From an uncultured Draconibacterium sp. (lineage in GTDB: Bacteria > Bacteroidota > Bacteroidia > Bacteroidales > Prolixibacteraceae): 52,852 nt of DNA. The notes under the pieces are model-generated. The model searched no databases. It saw nothing but the letters and a program-made list of their open reading frames with translations, and was not told the DNA's origin. Location of the stretch: the NCBI RefSeq assembly GCF_913060805.1, contig NZ_CAJXTC010000036.1, positions 1-52,852 of the forward strand, written 5' to 3'. Numbering within the stretch: position 1 is the first letter of the stretch; each line of letters opens with the position of its first letter. Position numbers and translations under genes: made by a program. This document shows, one piece after another, positions 25,658 to 34,359 of this stretch.

Positions 25658-25996
25658 ATGTTTACAAAGAGTAATTTCCGAGAGTTTGAAACTTTATTAC
25701 CCGGTGTAGAAATGCGGCCACTGGCATTTGAAGAGCAATCGATTTTATGTGAATTTATACTGCAAAAAGGCAGCGAATTGCCGTCGCACAGCCATCCGTA
25801 CGAACAAACCGGCTACCTGGTCTCCGGGAAATTAAATTTTCGTATCGACAAAGAATGGTTTGTTGCCGGGCCCGGCGACAGCTGGTGTATTCCTTCAGCT
25901 GTTGAGCACCAGGTTGAAGTGCTTGAAGAGGCTAAAGTTTTGGAGACATTTACTCCAATTCGTCCCGATTATTTGCCGGATGAAAATGTAGACTGA
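25658..25996 (+). CDS. Small single-domain cupin protein
   Basis: The 112-residue protein has cupin motif 1 (PSHSHPYEQTGYLVSGKLNFRI; two His and a Glu/Gln in the metal-binding pattern) and motif 2 (GPGDSWCIPSAVEHQVEVLE; conserved Pro and His). Small cupins of this kind bind a metal and act as isomerases, sensors or storage folds; the role here is not deducible. The gene is divergent from the efflux operon across a 226-nt AT-rich gap and ends 154 nt before nadB, from which it is probably separate. Confidence 0.85.
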   Translation: MFTKSNFREFETLLPGVEMRPLAFEEQSILCEFILQKGSELPSHSHPYEQTGYLVSGKLNFRIDKEWFVAGPGDSWCIPSAVEHQVEVLEEAKVLETFTPIRPDYLPDENVD

Positions 25997-26111
25997 AGAA
26001 CTAAAAAATCTCATTAAACAATACGTATCGATTTTTTGAGGGAGGCATTGATTTATATGGGCAAGGAAAAACCTAAGTGATAAAATTTAGGGTTTTGCTT
26101 AAAAGAAATGC

Positions 26112-26119
26112 TAACTTTG
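26112..26119 (+). promoter_or_regulatory. -7 box of the nadB operon
   Basis: TAACTTTG matches TAnnTTTG exactly. A weak -33-like ttta lies about 22 nt upstream. The ATG of nadB at 26151 would leave a leader of about 25 nt. Confidence 0.55.
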
Positions 26120-26150
26120 CAGGCTTGTTTGCGAGAAGCATAGAAAACAG

Positions 26151-27722
26151 ATGCAAATACTTGAATTTGATACGGTTGTAATAGGAAGTGGGCTGGCCGG
26201 TTTGTCGGCCGCTTATCACTCTTCAAAATACGGACGCGTTGCGATAGTTACCAAGTCGCAACTTGATGTTAGTAATTCATATTATGCGCAGGGTGGAATT
26301 GCGGCAGCTATGGCCGATGAGGATTCGCCCGAGCAACATGCACACGATACATTGGTTACCGGACGTGGCATTTGCGATCACGATGCAGTAGAAGTGCTGG
26401 TGAATGAAGGCCGCGAACGCGTGCACGAATTAATCGATTTGGGCATGCAATTCGACAAGGAGAACGGCGAATTTGTGCTGGGTCTGGAAGGCGGACATAC
26501 CAAACGTCGTATTTTGCATGCCGGCGGCGATGCTACCGGAAAAGAGTTGACTTTGTTTAAACTGCGCCTTATTCAGGAGAAAAAGAATGTTGAGGCTTTT
26601 GAGTTTGTGGCAGCGGTAAAACTGCTGAAGCACAATAACGCCATTGTCGGAATTCAGGCTTACGATTTTAAAACCAACGAAAATATCATATTCAAAACCA
26701 AAGCTGTAATTGTTGCAACCGGTGGTTTGTCGCGGGTTTTTGCGCGCTCAACAAATCCACATACCGCAACCGGCGATGGAATTGCGCTGGCATACGATGC
26801 CGGTGCGCGACTGGCCGATCTTGAGTTTGTTCAGTTTCACCCGTCGGCTTTATACCTGCCGGGAAAAGAAGCTTACCTGATCAGCGAAGCAGTTCGTGGA
26901 GAAGGAGCGTGGCTGTTGAATGCAAAGGGCGAACGTTTTATGAAAGACATTCACCCGCTGGCCGAGCTGGCACCGCGCGACGTAGTTGCCTACAGCATTT
27001 TCAGACAAATACAAAAATCGGATCAGGATCATATCTTTTTGTCGTTAAAACATTTGGATAAGCAAAAGATCAGGAACCGATTCAAAAATATCGACAGGCA
27101 TTTAAAAGAATTTGGTTTCGATTTAACTGCAGATAATTTGCCAATTGCGCCAGCTGCACATTATATGGTTGGTGGAATTCGTACCAATCTCGATGCTGAA
27201 ACAAATATTTCGGGCCTTTTTGTTTGTGGCGAGGCCGCATCAACCGGGGTGATGGGCGCCAATCGTTTGGCAAGTAATTCATTGCTCGAGTGTTTGGTTT
27301 TCGGGAAACGTGCCAGCGAAAAAGCAGCAAAATTGGTAGCGTCGGAGCATTTGATTGAAACACCTGAGCCAGTTACGCTGGATGAAAATAATGAGCAACT
27401 ATTTCTGGATTATCAGAACGAGTTGGCACAAATTATGTCGAAAAAACTGGGTATTGTCAGAAACCGTGAGGACCTTGAAATGGCACTCAGCCGGTTTTCT
27501 GAAATTGTTTCAGAATTCGACAACACTAAAAACGAATATAATTTAATTAAGATCAGGAACATGTCGGTCATCAGTAAACTCATTGCGCAATCGGCACTGG
27601 TTCGCGAAGAGAGCCGCGGCGGGCATATCCGGGAAGATTTTCAGAAGGAGAATCCTGATTTTAAAACACATATTATTCAACAAAAAAACAAAAACATTGA
27701 GTTTGAACCCATAAGAAAGTAA
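26151..27722 (+). CDS. nadB: L-aspartate oxidase
   Basis: The 523-residue flavoprotein has the N-terminal FAD motif VIGSGLAGLSAAYHSSKYG, then SNSYYAQGGIAAAM, the substrate-domain segments GGHTKRRILHAGGDATGKEL and EFVQFHPSALY, AHYMVGGIRTN near 335, ASTGVMGANRLASNSLLECLVFGKRA, and the helical C-terminal domain. These are NadB signatures, distinguishing it from succinate dehydrogenase by its R-x-x-H-A-G-G-D-A segment and partner gene. It oxidises aspartate to iminoaspartate for de novo NAD synthesis. nadC follows after 4 nt. The quinolinate synthase gene nadA is not in the window. Confidence 0.95.
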   Translation: MQILEFDTVVIGSGLAGLSAAYHSSKYGRVAIVTKSQLDVSNSYYAQGGIAAAMADEDSPEQHAHDTLVTGRGICDHDAVEVLVNEGRERVHELIDLGMQFDKENGEFVLGLEGGHTKRRILHAGGDATGKELTLFKLRLIQEKKNVEAFEFVAAVKLLKHNNAIVGIQAYDFKTNENIIFKTKAVIVATGGLSRVFARSTNPHTATGDGIALAYDAGARLADLEFVQFHPSALYLPGKEAYLISEAVRGEGAWLLNAKGERFMKDIHPLAELAPRDVVAYSIFRQIQKSDQDHIFLSLKHLDKQKIRNRFKNIDRHLKEFGFDLTADNLPIAPAAHYMVGGIRTNLDAETNISGLFVCGEAASTGVMGANRLASNSLLECLVFGKRASEKAAKLVASEHLIETPEPVTLDENNEQLFLDYQNELAQIMSKKLGIVRNREDLEMALSRFSEIVSEFDNTKNEYNLIKIRNMSVISKLIAQSALVREESRGGHIREDFQKENPDFKTHIIQQKNKNIEFEPIRK

Positions 27723-27726
27723 AGCT

Positions 27727-28572
27727 ATGATGGATGAGAAAACATTAAAGTCGGCCGAAGTTTTATTCGACATGGCTTACGCCGAAGATATCGGCGACGG
27801 AGACATAACTACCAACAACCTTATTGATAGTAACGATGTAAAAACTGCACAGTTTGTAGCAAAAGAAGAAGGTGTTGTTGCCGGTTTAGAGGTAGCAGAA
27901 ATGGTTTTCAGAAAATTCGACAAAAACCTTGAGTGGAAGGTATTTATGCGCGATGGAAGCCATGTTGTTCCTGGCGATGTAATTGCCGAGTTTAAAGGTA
28001 CCTACCGTGGATTATTAACCGGCGAAAGAAAAGCGCTTAACTTTTTGCAGCGTTTGTCGGGAATTGCCAGTTATGCCAACCTTTGTATGAAGGAAATTGA
28101 AGGTACAAAAGTAGAGATTCTGGACACCCGAAAAACCTTACCGGGATACCGTTACTTAGATAAGTACGCGGTTCGTATGGGAGGTGCTTCGAATCACCGT
28201 TTTGGATTATACGACATGGTAATGATTAAAGACAACCACATTCAGGTTGCCGGAAGCATTACAAAAGCTGTTGAAGCTATTCGCAAACGAATTCCAAAAA
28301 GTATTAAGATCGAAGTGGAAACCACTACTATCGACCAGGTAAAAGAAGCACTGGCTGCCGACGTTGATATTATCATGCTCGACAATATGCGCTCGTCGAT
28401 GATGAAAGAGTGTGTTGATATTATCGATCGTCGTGCAAAAATTGAAGCATCGGGAAATATGACCATCAAGCGTATTCGCAAAGTGGCACATACCGGTGTC
28501 GACTATATTTCGATTGGTGCATTGACACATTCGGTAAAAGCACTCGACATCAGTCAGCGTATTATTGATTAA
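27727..28572 (+). CDS. nadC: Nicotinate-nucleotide pyrophosphorylase (carboxylating)
   Basis: The 281-residue protein is a full-length NadC. It has EDIGDGDITTNNLID near residue 16, the PRPP/quinolinate segment GERKALNFLQRLSGIASYAN, LDTRKTLPGYRYLDKYAVRMGGASNHRFGLYDMVMIKDNHI, EVETTTIDQVKEAL, IMLDNM, and the closing VDYISIGALTHSVKALDISQ. It converts quinolinate and PRPP to nicotinate mononucleotide, following NadB and NadA. Translation is probably coupled on both sides: 4 nt after nadB and a 1-nt overlap with coaX. Confidence 0.96.
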   Translation: MMDEKTLKSAEVLFDMAYAEDIGDGDITTNNLIDSNDVKTAQFVAKEEGVVAGLEVAEMVFRKFDKNLEWKVFMRDGSHVVPGDVIAEFKGTYRGLLTGERKALNFLQRLSGIASYANLCMKEIEGTKVEILDTRKTLPGYRYLDKYAVRMGGASNHRFGLYDMVMIKDNHIQVAGSITKAVEAIRKRIPKSIKIEVETTTIDQVKEALAADVDIIMLDNMRSSMMKECVDIIDRRAKIEASGNMTIKRIRKVAHTGVDYISIGALTHSVKALDISQRIID

Positions 28573-29306
28573 TGAATCTTGTAATAGATATAGGCAATAC
28601 ACGAACAAAGTATTCGGTTTGTACTAAAAACGAGGTGGTGAAAACGGTATCGGTTGATACCTTTTCACCTTCTTTAATCGGTACATTAAAACAAGAATAC
28701 GAGGGGCTGGATAGAGCAATTCTTTCGTCGGTAAAAGATTATCCCGATGAATTAAAAGTTGCGCTGGCGGAGCAGTTCAAACTGTTTATTGAACTGGACG
28801 CTACAACGCCTTTGCCTGTTGAAAACTGTTACGAGTCGAAAGAGACATTGGGAAAAGACCGCATTGCGGCAATTGTAGGAGCGTTCGAGCTGTATCCCGA
28901 AACGAATGTTTTGGTTATTGATGCAGGAACAGCAATTACCTACGATTTGTTAACCGCCGAAGGAAAATACCTGGGCGGAAATATTTCACCTGGTTTAGAG
29001 ATGCGTTTTAAGGCATTAAACCAGTTTACAGGAAAACTTCCTAAAGTAGAAAAGGGAGTTATAAAAGAACTAATCGGAAAAACAACCGAGCAGGCAATTA
29101 GAGCCGGTGTACAACACGGGATGGTGTTCGAAGTAGACCACGCAATCACCTCATTTAAGGAAAATTATAATAATTTAAAAGTTATTATGACCGGGGGCGA
29201 TGCCGAATTTTTTGATAACAAATTAAAAAATTCTTTCTTTGTAACCTTTAATTTAACCAGCATTGGTTTAAACCGCATTTTACAACATAATGGGGAGACA
29301 AAGTAG
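28572..29306 (+). CDS. coaX: Type III pantothenate kinase
   Basis: The 244-residue protein carries the CoaX motifs in order: VIDIGNTRTKYSV (phosphate loop with catalytic Asp), LGKDRIAAIVGAF near 96, NVLVIDAGTAITYDLL near 114 (second phosphate motif), LGGNISPGLEMRFKAL near 136, and GMVFEVDHAI with VIMTGGDAEFF. It phosphorylates pantothenate, the first step of CoA synthesis, and typically needs a monovalent cation. Its start codon overlaps the nadC stop, and its 3' end overlaps the next gene by 17 nt, so it sits within a translationally coupled chain. Confidence 0.95.
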   Translation: MNLVIDIGNTRTKYSVCTKNEVVKTVSVDTFSPSLIGTLKQEYEGLDRAILSSVKDYPDELKVALAEQFKLFIELDATTPLPVENCYESKETLGKDRIAAIVGAFELYPETNVLVIDAGTAITYDLLTAEGKYLGGNISPGLEMRFKALNQFTGKLPKVEKGVIKELIGKTTEQAIRAGVQHGMVFEVDHAITSFKENYNNLKVIMTGGDAEFFDNKLKNSFFVTFNLTSIGLNRILQHNGETK

Positions 29307-30570
29307 AGTAAGTTTTTTGATCGCCGGGTTACTATTTATCCCGGCTGTATTGTTTGCACAATTTAATAATAACACCACATCGCCATATTCGCGTTATGGT
29401 CTTGGTGATTTGCAACCCTATTCGCTCGGACGCTCGTCGGCAATGGGAGGAGCAAGCCTTGCAAGCAGGTACAACATGCAAATAAATGCGGCCAACCCCG
29501 CCAGTTATACATCGCTTGATTCGCTTAACTTTATATTCGAGTTTGGTATGGAAGGCAAATTTGCCAATAACCAAACAGAAACCACAAGCATGAAGACCAA
29601 CGATGTCAACTTCAAGTATTTTGCCATGAGTTTCAGAATAACCAACTGGATGGCAACAAGCTTAAGTTTAACGCCTTATTCAGATGTAGGTTACTATGTA
29701 ACTTCTGTTGCCGATATTGAAAATGTGGGTAACGTTTACAACACCTACTACGGAGCCGGAAGTATTTCGAATGCCCGTTGGGGACTCGCTATCGAACCGA
29801 TTAAAAATATATCGATAGGTGCCAACCTGAATTACCGTTTTGGGCAATTAAACCGAAATACCGAAGTAACTTTTGCCGATCCGTCATTTTATAATGTACA
29901 ACGGTATTCAACAGTTCGTATCCGCGACTTTGGACTGGATTTGGGGGCGCAGGCAACTCTGCCACTGAAAAATGATAAAAGTTTAACATTTGGACTTGTG
30001 TTCGCCAACTCGCCCGAATATACCGACTTTGTATCGGATATTATTCAAAAGAACTTATCGTACGGAGGTGCACTGGATCAGGACACTTTACTGTACCGCG
30101 AAGAAGACGAGGGAACGATGACTTTCCCAATGATGCTGGGCGGAGGATTGTCGTTCGCGAAACAAAATGTGTATGAAATAAATGTAGATTACTACCACGA
30201 AGGATGGGCCAGCGCCGAATTTTTAGGAGGCAAAAGCAATTTTTTAACAGATTTAAATAAATTTGCGATTGGGGCTGAGTGGATTCCTGATAAGTTTTCG
30301 ATCAGAAGTTTTATTAACCGTGTTGCATATCGCGCAGGTGTAAAATACGAACAAACTTACCACACCTTTGCCGGACAGCATATAAATGACTTTGGCATAA
30401 GTTTTGGGGTGGGTTTACCACTGTATCGCTCTAACTCAACACTTAATGTAAGTGCCGAGTTTGGACAAAGAGGGACAAAAGAGTATAATTTAGTACTTGA
30501 AAAATACGCCAAAGTGAACGTAAGTGTTAGCTTACACGACTTGTGGTTTATGCAGCGAAGGATTGAATAA
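29290..30570 (+). CDS. Outer membrane beta-barrel protein
   Basis: The 426-residue protein has a Sec signal peptide (about 1-24, ending LFAQ), then SPYSRYGLGDLQPYSLGRSSAMGGASLA, a pattern common in Bacteroidota outer membrane proteins distantly like FadL/OmpP1. A series of amphipathic strands follows, ending in an aromatic strand (VNVSVSLHDLWF) near the C-terminus. Its transport role is unknown. The coding start overlaps coaX by 17 nt. If translation instead begins at a later Met, most of the signal peptide would be lost, so the overlapping start is favoured. Confidence 0.82.
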   Translation: MGRQSRVSFLIAGLLFIPAVLFAQFNNNTTSPYSRYGLGDLQPYSLGRSSAMGGASLASRYNMQINAANPASYTSLDSLNFIFEFGMEGKFANNQTETTSMKTNDVNFKYFAMSFRITNWMATSLSLTPYSDVGYYVTSVADIENVGNVYNTYYGAGSISNARWGLAIEPIKNISIGANLNYRFGQLNRNTEVTFADPSFYNVQRYSTVRIRDFGLDLGAQATLPLKNDKSLTFGLVFANSPEYTDFVSDIIQKNLSYGGALDQDTLLYREEDEGTMTFPMMLGGGLSFAKQNVYEINVDYYHEGWASAEFLGGKSNFLTDLNKFAIGAEWIPDKFSIRSFINRVAYRAGVKYEQTYHTFAGQHINDFGISFGVGLPLYRSNSTLNVSAEFGQRGTKEYNLVLEKYAKVNVSVSLHDLWFMQRRIE

Positions 30571-30603
30571 AATTCAAAAAAAGAAAAACAAATAAAACTC
30601 ATT

Positions 30604-32250
30604 ATGAAAGCTATTTTACGCATATCTCTTTTAATCGCGGCAGTTGTAATGGTCGGTATTACAGTTGCACAGGCGCAAAGAGTTATTAAAGGAACTGTTT
30701 ACATTGACGGAGAACCGGCAGCTGGAATTACTGTTGAAGCCCATAAGGGTGGAGAAATGATGACCAGTTTTGATGGTAAGTATGAAGTTGAAGCTGATGC
30801 CAAAACAAAATACATCAACTTTACTTTTATCGATGAAAGAAAAAGATTAGACATCGAAGGCAAAACCGGCGATGTGTTTGATTTTGCATTTAGTGGAAGT
30901 CTTCCATCAGAAGGTGGAGATGTAGAAGAAGAAAGTGGAGACGTTAATCTGAGCACTTTGGATGAACTGATTAAAGCACAGGACAGAGATTTCTTAAATG
31001 AACTTTCTTTGTACGGTGAATTCTATAAGCAACAAGACTATAAATCAGCTATCCCACACTGGCAAAAACTGTATAACAAGTATCCTAAATCTACCATGAA
31101 CCTTTACATTCATGGAGCCAAGATTTATGAGCATCAGATTGAAACTGCCAAAACCGATGCTGAGCGCGATAAGTACATCGATTTGTACATGAAATTGTAC
31201 GACAAACGAATTAAATACTTTGGCGACCGTGGTAATGTATTGGGTCGTAAAGGTACATCGTGGTTAAAATATAAATTGAGCCAGGACCGTGATAAAGCAC
31301 CAGAAGGTGAGGCTTTAAAAGCAATTCATAAGTCGGCTTACGAGTGGTTGTCAGAATCGGTTAAGCTGCAAGGCGACCAAACCGAACCACCTGTTCTTTT
31401 AGTATATATGCAAACAACCGTTGCCCTTTTCAAATTGGGTGAGCTTCCAAAAGAGCAGGTTGTTAAGAATTACGAAGAAGCTACTTCAATTGGTAATGCA
31501 ATTGTTGCTGCCAACGAAGATGCTGATAAAGTAAAACTAACACAGGAAACAGTATTGCCTTATATCGAAAATGTATTCGGAAAATCGGGTGCTGCTGATT
31601 GCGAAGCTTTAATAAATATCTACGAACCACAATACCACGATAATTCAAACGATGCTGATTTTATCAAATCAATGTTACGTCGTTTGGGAAGAGCCGGATG
31701 TACTGAAACTGAACTTTTTGGTATTGCTACCGAGCGTTTGTACGAACTTGATCCTTCAGCAGAGGCCGCATTTAATATGGCTCGTCGTTTCCTGAAAAAA
31801 GACGATGTTGAAAAAGCAAGAGAATACTACCAAATGGCTATCGATCAGGAAACTGATGATAAATTGAAAGCCACTTACCACTACGAGCGCGGTTTAGTTC
31901 GTTTTTCAAAAGACGGTAACTATGTAGGTGCACGTAACGATGCAAGAAGAGCACTTCAATTAGATCCTGATTTATGTGATGCAAACATGTTGATTGCAAA
32001 CATTTATGTTGCAGCTTCACAAAAATTTGAAGGATCTTCAATGGAAAAATCAGCTGTATTCTGGTTAGCATGCGACTATTTCGCAAAAGCACGTCGCAGC
32101 GAAGACTGTTCAATTGATGCAGCAGCAGACCTTAGAAAATACCAGGCTTATTTCCCTAACAAGGAAGAAGCATTTATGGAAGGTTTGCAAGAAGGTTCTA
32201 CCTATCACGTAGGAGGTTGGATTAATGAAAACACAAAAGTTCGCTTCTAA
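30604..32250 (+). CDS. Exported tetratricopeptide-repeat protein
   Basis: The 548-residue protein has a signal peptide (about 1-25, ending AQAQ). A carboxypeptidase-regulatory-like beta domain follows at about 26-100 (GTVYIDGEPAAGITVEAHKGG). The rest is helical repeats with TPR spacing, for example AFNMARRFLKKDDVEKAREYYQMAID and YHYERGLVRFSKDGNYVGARNDARRALQLDPD. These suggest a periplasmic scaffold. It stands in an envelope-biogenesis cluster between an outer membrane protein and lptC. The last 26 nt overlap the lptC start, indicating coupled translation. No enzymatic motif is visible. Confidence 0.85.
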   Translation: MKAILRISLLIAAVVMVGITVAQAQRVIKGTVYIDGEPAAGITVEAHKGGEMMTSFDGKYEVEADAKTKYINFTFIDERKRLDIEGKTGDVFDFAFSGSLPSEGGDVEEESGDVNLSTLDELIKAQDRDFLNELSLYGEFYKQQDYKSAIPHWQKLYNKYPKSTMNLYIHGAKIYEHQIETAKTDAERDKYIDLYMKLYDKRIKYFGDRGNVLGRKGTSWLKYKLSQDRDKAPEGEALKAIHKSAYEWLSESVKLQGDQTEPPVLLVYMQTTVALFKLGELPKEQVVKNYEEATSIGNAIVAANEDADKVKLTQETVLPYIENVFGKSGAADCEALINIYEPQYHDNSNDADFIKSMLRRLGRAGCTETELFGIATERLYELDPSAEAAFNMARRFLKKDDVEKAREYYQMAIDQETDDKLKATYHYERGLVRFSKDGNYVGARNDARRALQLDPDLCDANMLIANIYVAASQKFEGSSMEKSAVFWLACDYFAKARRSEDCSIDAAADLRKYQAYFPNKEEAFMEGLQEGSTYHVGGWINENTKVRF

Positions 32251-32923
32251 AATATTGCAACTAATAAAATTGACTCGTATTGCAGTTCCCGTGTTGGGAA
32301 CTGCAATACTTTTCTTTGCTTGTCAGAAAAACGACATTGACAAGATAAAAGCTTTTAGTTCCCCCGAAAACTTGCCGATTTTAGAGGCAACAAATTTCGA
32401 AACTATCTCCACCGATTCAGGTACGGTTCGCTTTTCGCTTAAAGCCCCAAAATTACTTCGCTTCGAAAACGATGGCAAAACTTTTCACGAGTTCCCCGAA
32501 GGTTTATTACTGATTAAATACGACGAGAACCACAAAATTACCTCCAGTATTGAGGCCGATTACGCCAAGGAATTTATAAAAGAGGAAAAGTGGGAAGCCA
32601 AAAATAATGTAATCGTTACCAACGAAAAAGGCGACTCGCTAAAAACCGAGCACCTGATTTGGGACGAAAAAAACGAAACGATCTTCACCGAAGAATATGT
32701 GAAGATTATTAGCGCTGACAAAATTATTACCGGAACAGGATTAACGTCGGACCAGAATATGCAAAACTGGAAGATTAAAAATCCGAAAGGCGTTATTTAT
32801 GTGGAGGTAGATAATAAAAACCGGCCCGAACAAACCGATAGTAACATTCAACCGGCCAAAGCCGAAACTAACGATCCGGTTATATCAACAACACCACCAA
32901 AACAAGCTGTAAACTTTAACTAG
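32225..32923 (+). CDS. lptC: LptC-like periplasmic LPS-export protein
   Basis: The 232-residue protein begins with a basic N-terminus and hydrophobic helix ending FFACQ, so it may be a membrane anchor or lipoprotein. The body is beta-strand rich with the LptC/OstA fold pattern: LEATNFETISTDSGTVRFSLKAPKLLRF, IEADYAKEF, WEAKNNVIVTNEKGDSLKTEHLIWDEKNETIFTEEYVKI, IITGTGLTSDQNMQNWKI. It would pass lipopolysaccharide from the inner membrane LptBFG to the periplasmic bridge. A Pro/Thr-rich tail follows the fold. It overlaps the TPR gene by 26 nt and is 6 nt from the next gene. Confidence 0.85.
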   Translation: MKTQKFASKILQLIKLTRIAVPVLGTAILFFACQKNDIDKIKAFSSPENLPILEATNFETISTDSGTVRFSLKAPKLLRFENDGKTFHEFPEGLLLIKYDENHKITSSIEADYAKEFIKEEKWEAKNNVIVTNEKGDSLKTEHLIWDEKNETIFTEEYVKIISADKIITGTGLTSDQNMQNWKIKNPKGVIYVEVDNKNRPEQTDSNIQPAKAETNDPVISTTPPKQAVNFN

Positions 32924-32929
32924 CTACAT

Positions 32930-34195
32930 ATGAACCCATATTTGCTGATTCTGATAACGATCATTCTCTCGGCCTTTTTTTCAGGAATGGAGATTGCTTT
33001 TGTTTCAGCGAATAAACTGCGCCTCGAGCTCGACAAACAATCTGATCCGTTTAGCTCAAAATTACTCAAGTTTTTAACCCGAAATGGCGGTCAGTACATT
33101 GCAACAATGTTGGTTGGAAACAACATTGCGCTGGTAGTTTATGGTATTGCTTTTGCTGCAGTTCTCGAGCCGGTTCTGCTCAGTTCTATTCAGTCCGAAT
33201 CAGTGGTTTTACTCCTGCAAACAGTAATCTCAACGTTTGTAATTTTACTGTTGGCCGAGTTTTTACCCAAAACATTATTTCGCATTTTCCCCAATTCGTT
33301 GCTTAATGTTTTTGCCTTGCCACTGGCCTTTTTTTATGTGGTATTTTTCCCGATAACACGTTTCTCGATGGGCATTACCAATTTTCTGTTGCGGAATGTT
33401 TTTAATACCGAACCCGGCAACGAAGATAAAAACAAGGTGTTCCGCAGGATTGACCTTGACGAGTTTATTAAAGAGAACGACCGAACAAGTACCGAACATA
33501 CCGAGCTGGTTGAAACCGAGATCAAGCTGTTTAAAAATGCGCTCGATTTTTCGAAAATAAAATTGCGCGAGGTAATGATTCCACGTACCGAAATGGAAAT
33601 GATGGAAATCGGTACATCGATTGCCGATCTGCGGCAAAAGTTTGTAGAAACCGGTTATTCACGAATTCTGATTTTTAGCGAAAGCATCGATAATATAATT
33701 GGATATGTGCACTCTTCCATGTTGTTTAAAAATCCGCAAACCATCGATCCGTTTATAAAAAATGTGTTGATTGTGCCCGAAACCATGCCGGCAAATAAAT
33801 TGCTGAGTACTTTTATTCAGGAGCATCGCAGCATTGCAATTGTTGTCGACGAATTTGGCGGAACAGCCGGAATGGTAACCAGCGAAGATATTCTGGAAGA
33901 AATTTTTGGCGAAATTGAAGACGAGCACGACGTAAAAGATATTGTTGAGAAGAAAATAAGCGACACCGAGTTTATTTTTTCTGCACGTGCCGAGATCGAT
34001 ATGCTAAATGAAAAGTATTTTCTCGATCTGCCGGAGAATGAAGAGTTTGAGACACTTGCCGGATTTATTCTTTACAACTACGAAAGTATTCCGAAAGTGA
34101 ACTCGGTGATAAAAATCGAAAAATTCCAGTTTAAAATCCTAAAGGCAACCAATACGAAAATCGAATTGGTAAAACTCAAGCTTCTCGAGGATTAA
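32930..34195 (+). CDS. CNNM/CBS/CorC-HlyC-family membrane protein
   Basis: The 421-residue protein has an N-terminal CNNM transmembrane domain (about 1-160; ILSAFFSGMEIAFVSANKLRLE is the conserved first segment, then LLLAEFLPKTLFRIFP). Two CBS modules follow (VMIPRTEMEMMEIGTSIADLR near 205 and VVDEFGGTAGMVTSEDILEEIFGEIEDEHD near 303), then a CorC/HlyC C-terminal domain ending at the stop. Relatives are magnesium transporters or, in some Bacteroidota, GldE. Which applies cannot be decided here; there is no gliding gene nearby. It ends the nadB-to-CNNM chain. Confidence 0.88.
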   Translation: MNPYLLILITIILSAFFSGMEIAFVSANKLRLELDKQSDPFSSKLLKFLTRNGGQYIATMLVGNNIALVVYGIAFAAVLEPVLLSSIQSESVVLLLQTVISTFVILLLAEFLPKTLFRIFPNSLLNVFALPLAFFYVVFFPITRFSMGITNFLLRNVFNTEPGNEDKNKVFRRIDLDEFIKENDRTSTEHTELVETEIKLFKNALDFSKIKLREVMIPRTEMEMMEIGTSIADLRQKFVETGYSRILIFSESIDNIIGYVHSSMLFKNPQTIDPFIKNVLIVPETMPANKLLSTFIQEHRSIAIVVDEFGGTAGMVTSEDILEEIFGEIEDEHDVKDIVEKKISDTEFIFSARAEIDMLNEKYFLDLPENEEFETLAGFILYNYESIPKVNSVIKIEKFQFKILKATNTKIELVKLKLLED

Positions 34196-34303
34196 ATTCA
34201 TAAAACACGTTGTAGTTAATGTGCTGAAAATCTGATATTTCTCAGGTTCTTACCCGCGTGGGCAAAAAATATTCGATATTGGAGGTAAAACAGTTAAAAT
34301 TAT

Positions 34304-34311
34304 TATCTTCG
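34304..34311 (+). promoter_or_regulatory. Possible -7 box upstream of the PpiD/SurA-like gene
   Basis: TATCTTCG differs from TAnnTTTG at one position, with ttgg 22 nt upstream as a -33-like element. The ATG is at 34360, leaving a leader of about 45 nt. Confidence 0.35.
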
Positions 34312-34359
34312 TAGCTCGAAAAATTCAAACGATTTTAGACAAAAAATAACTGTAAATCA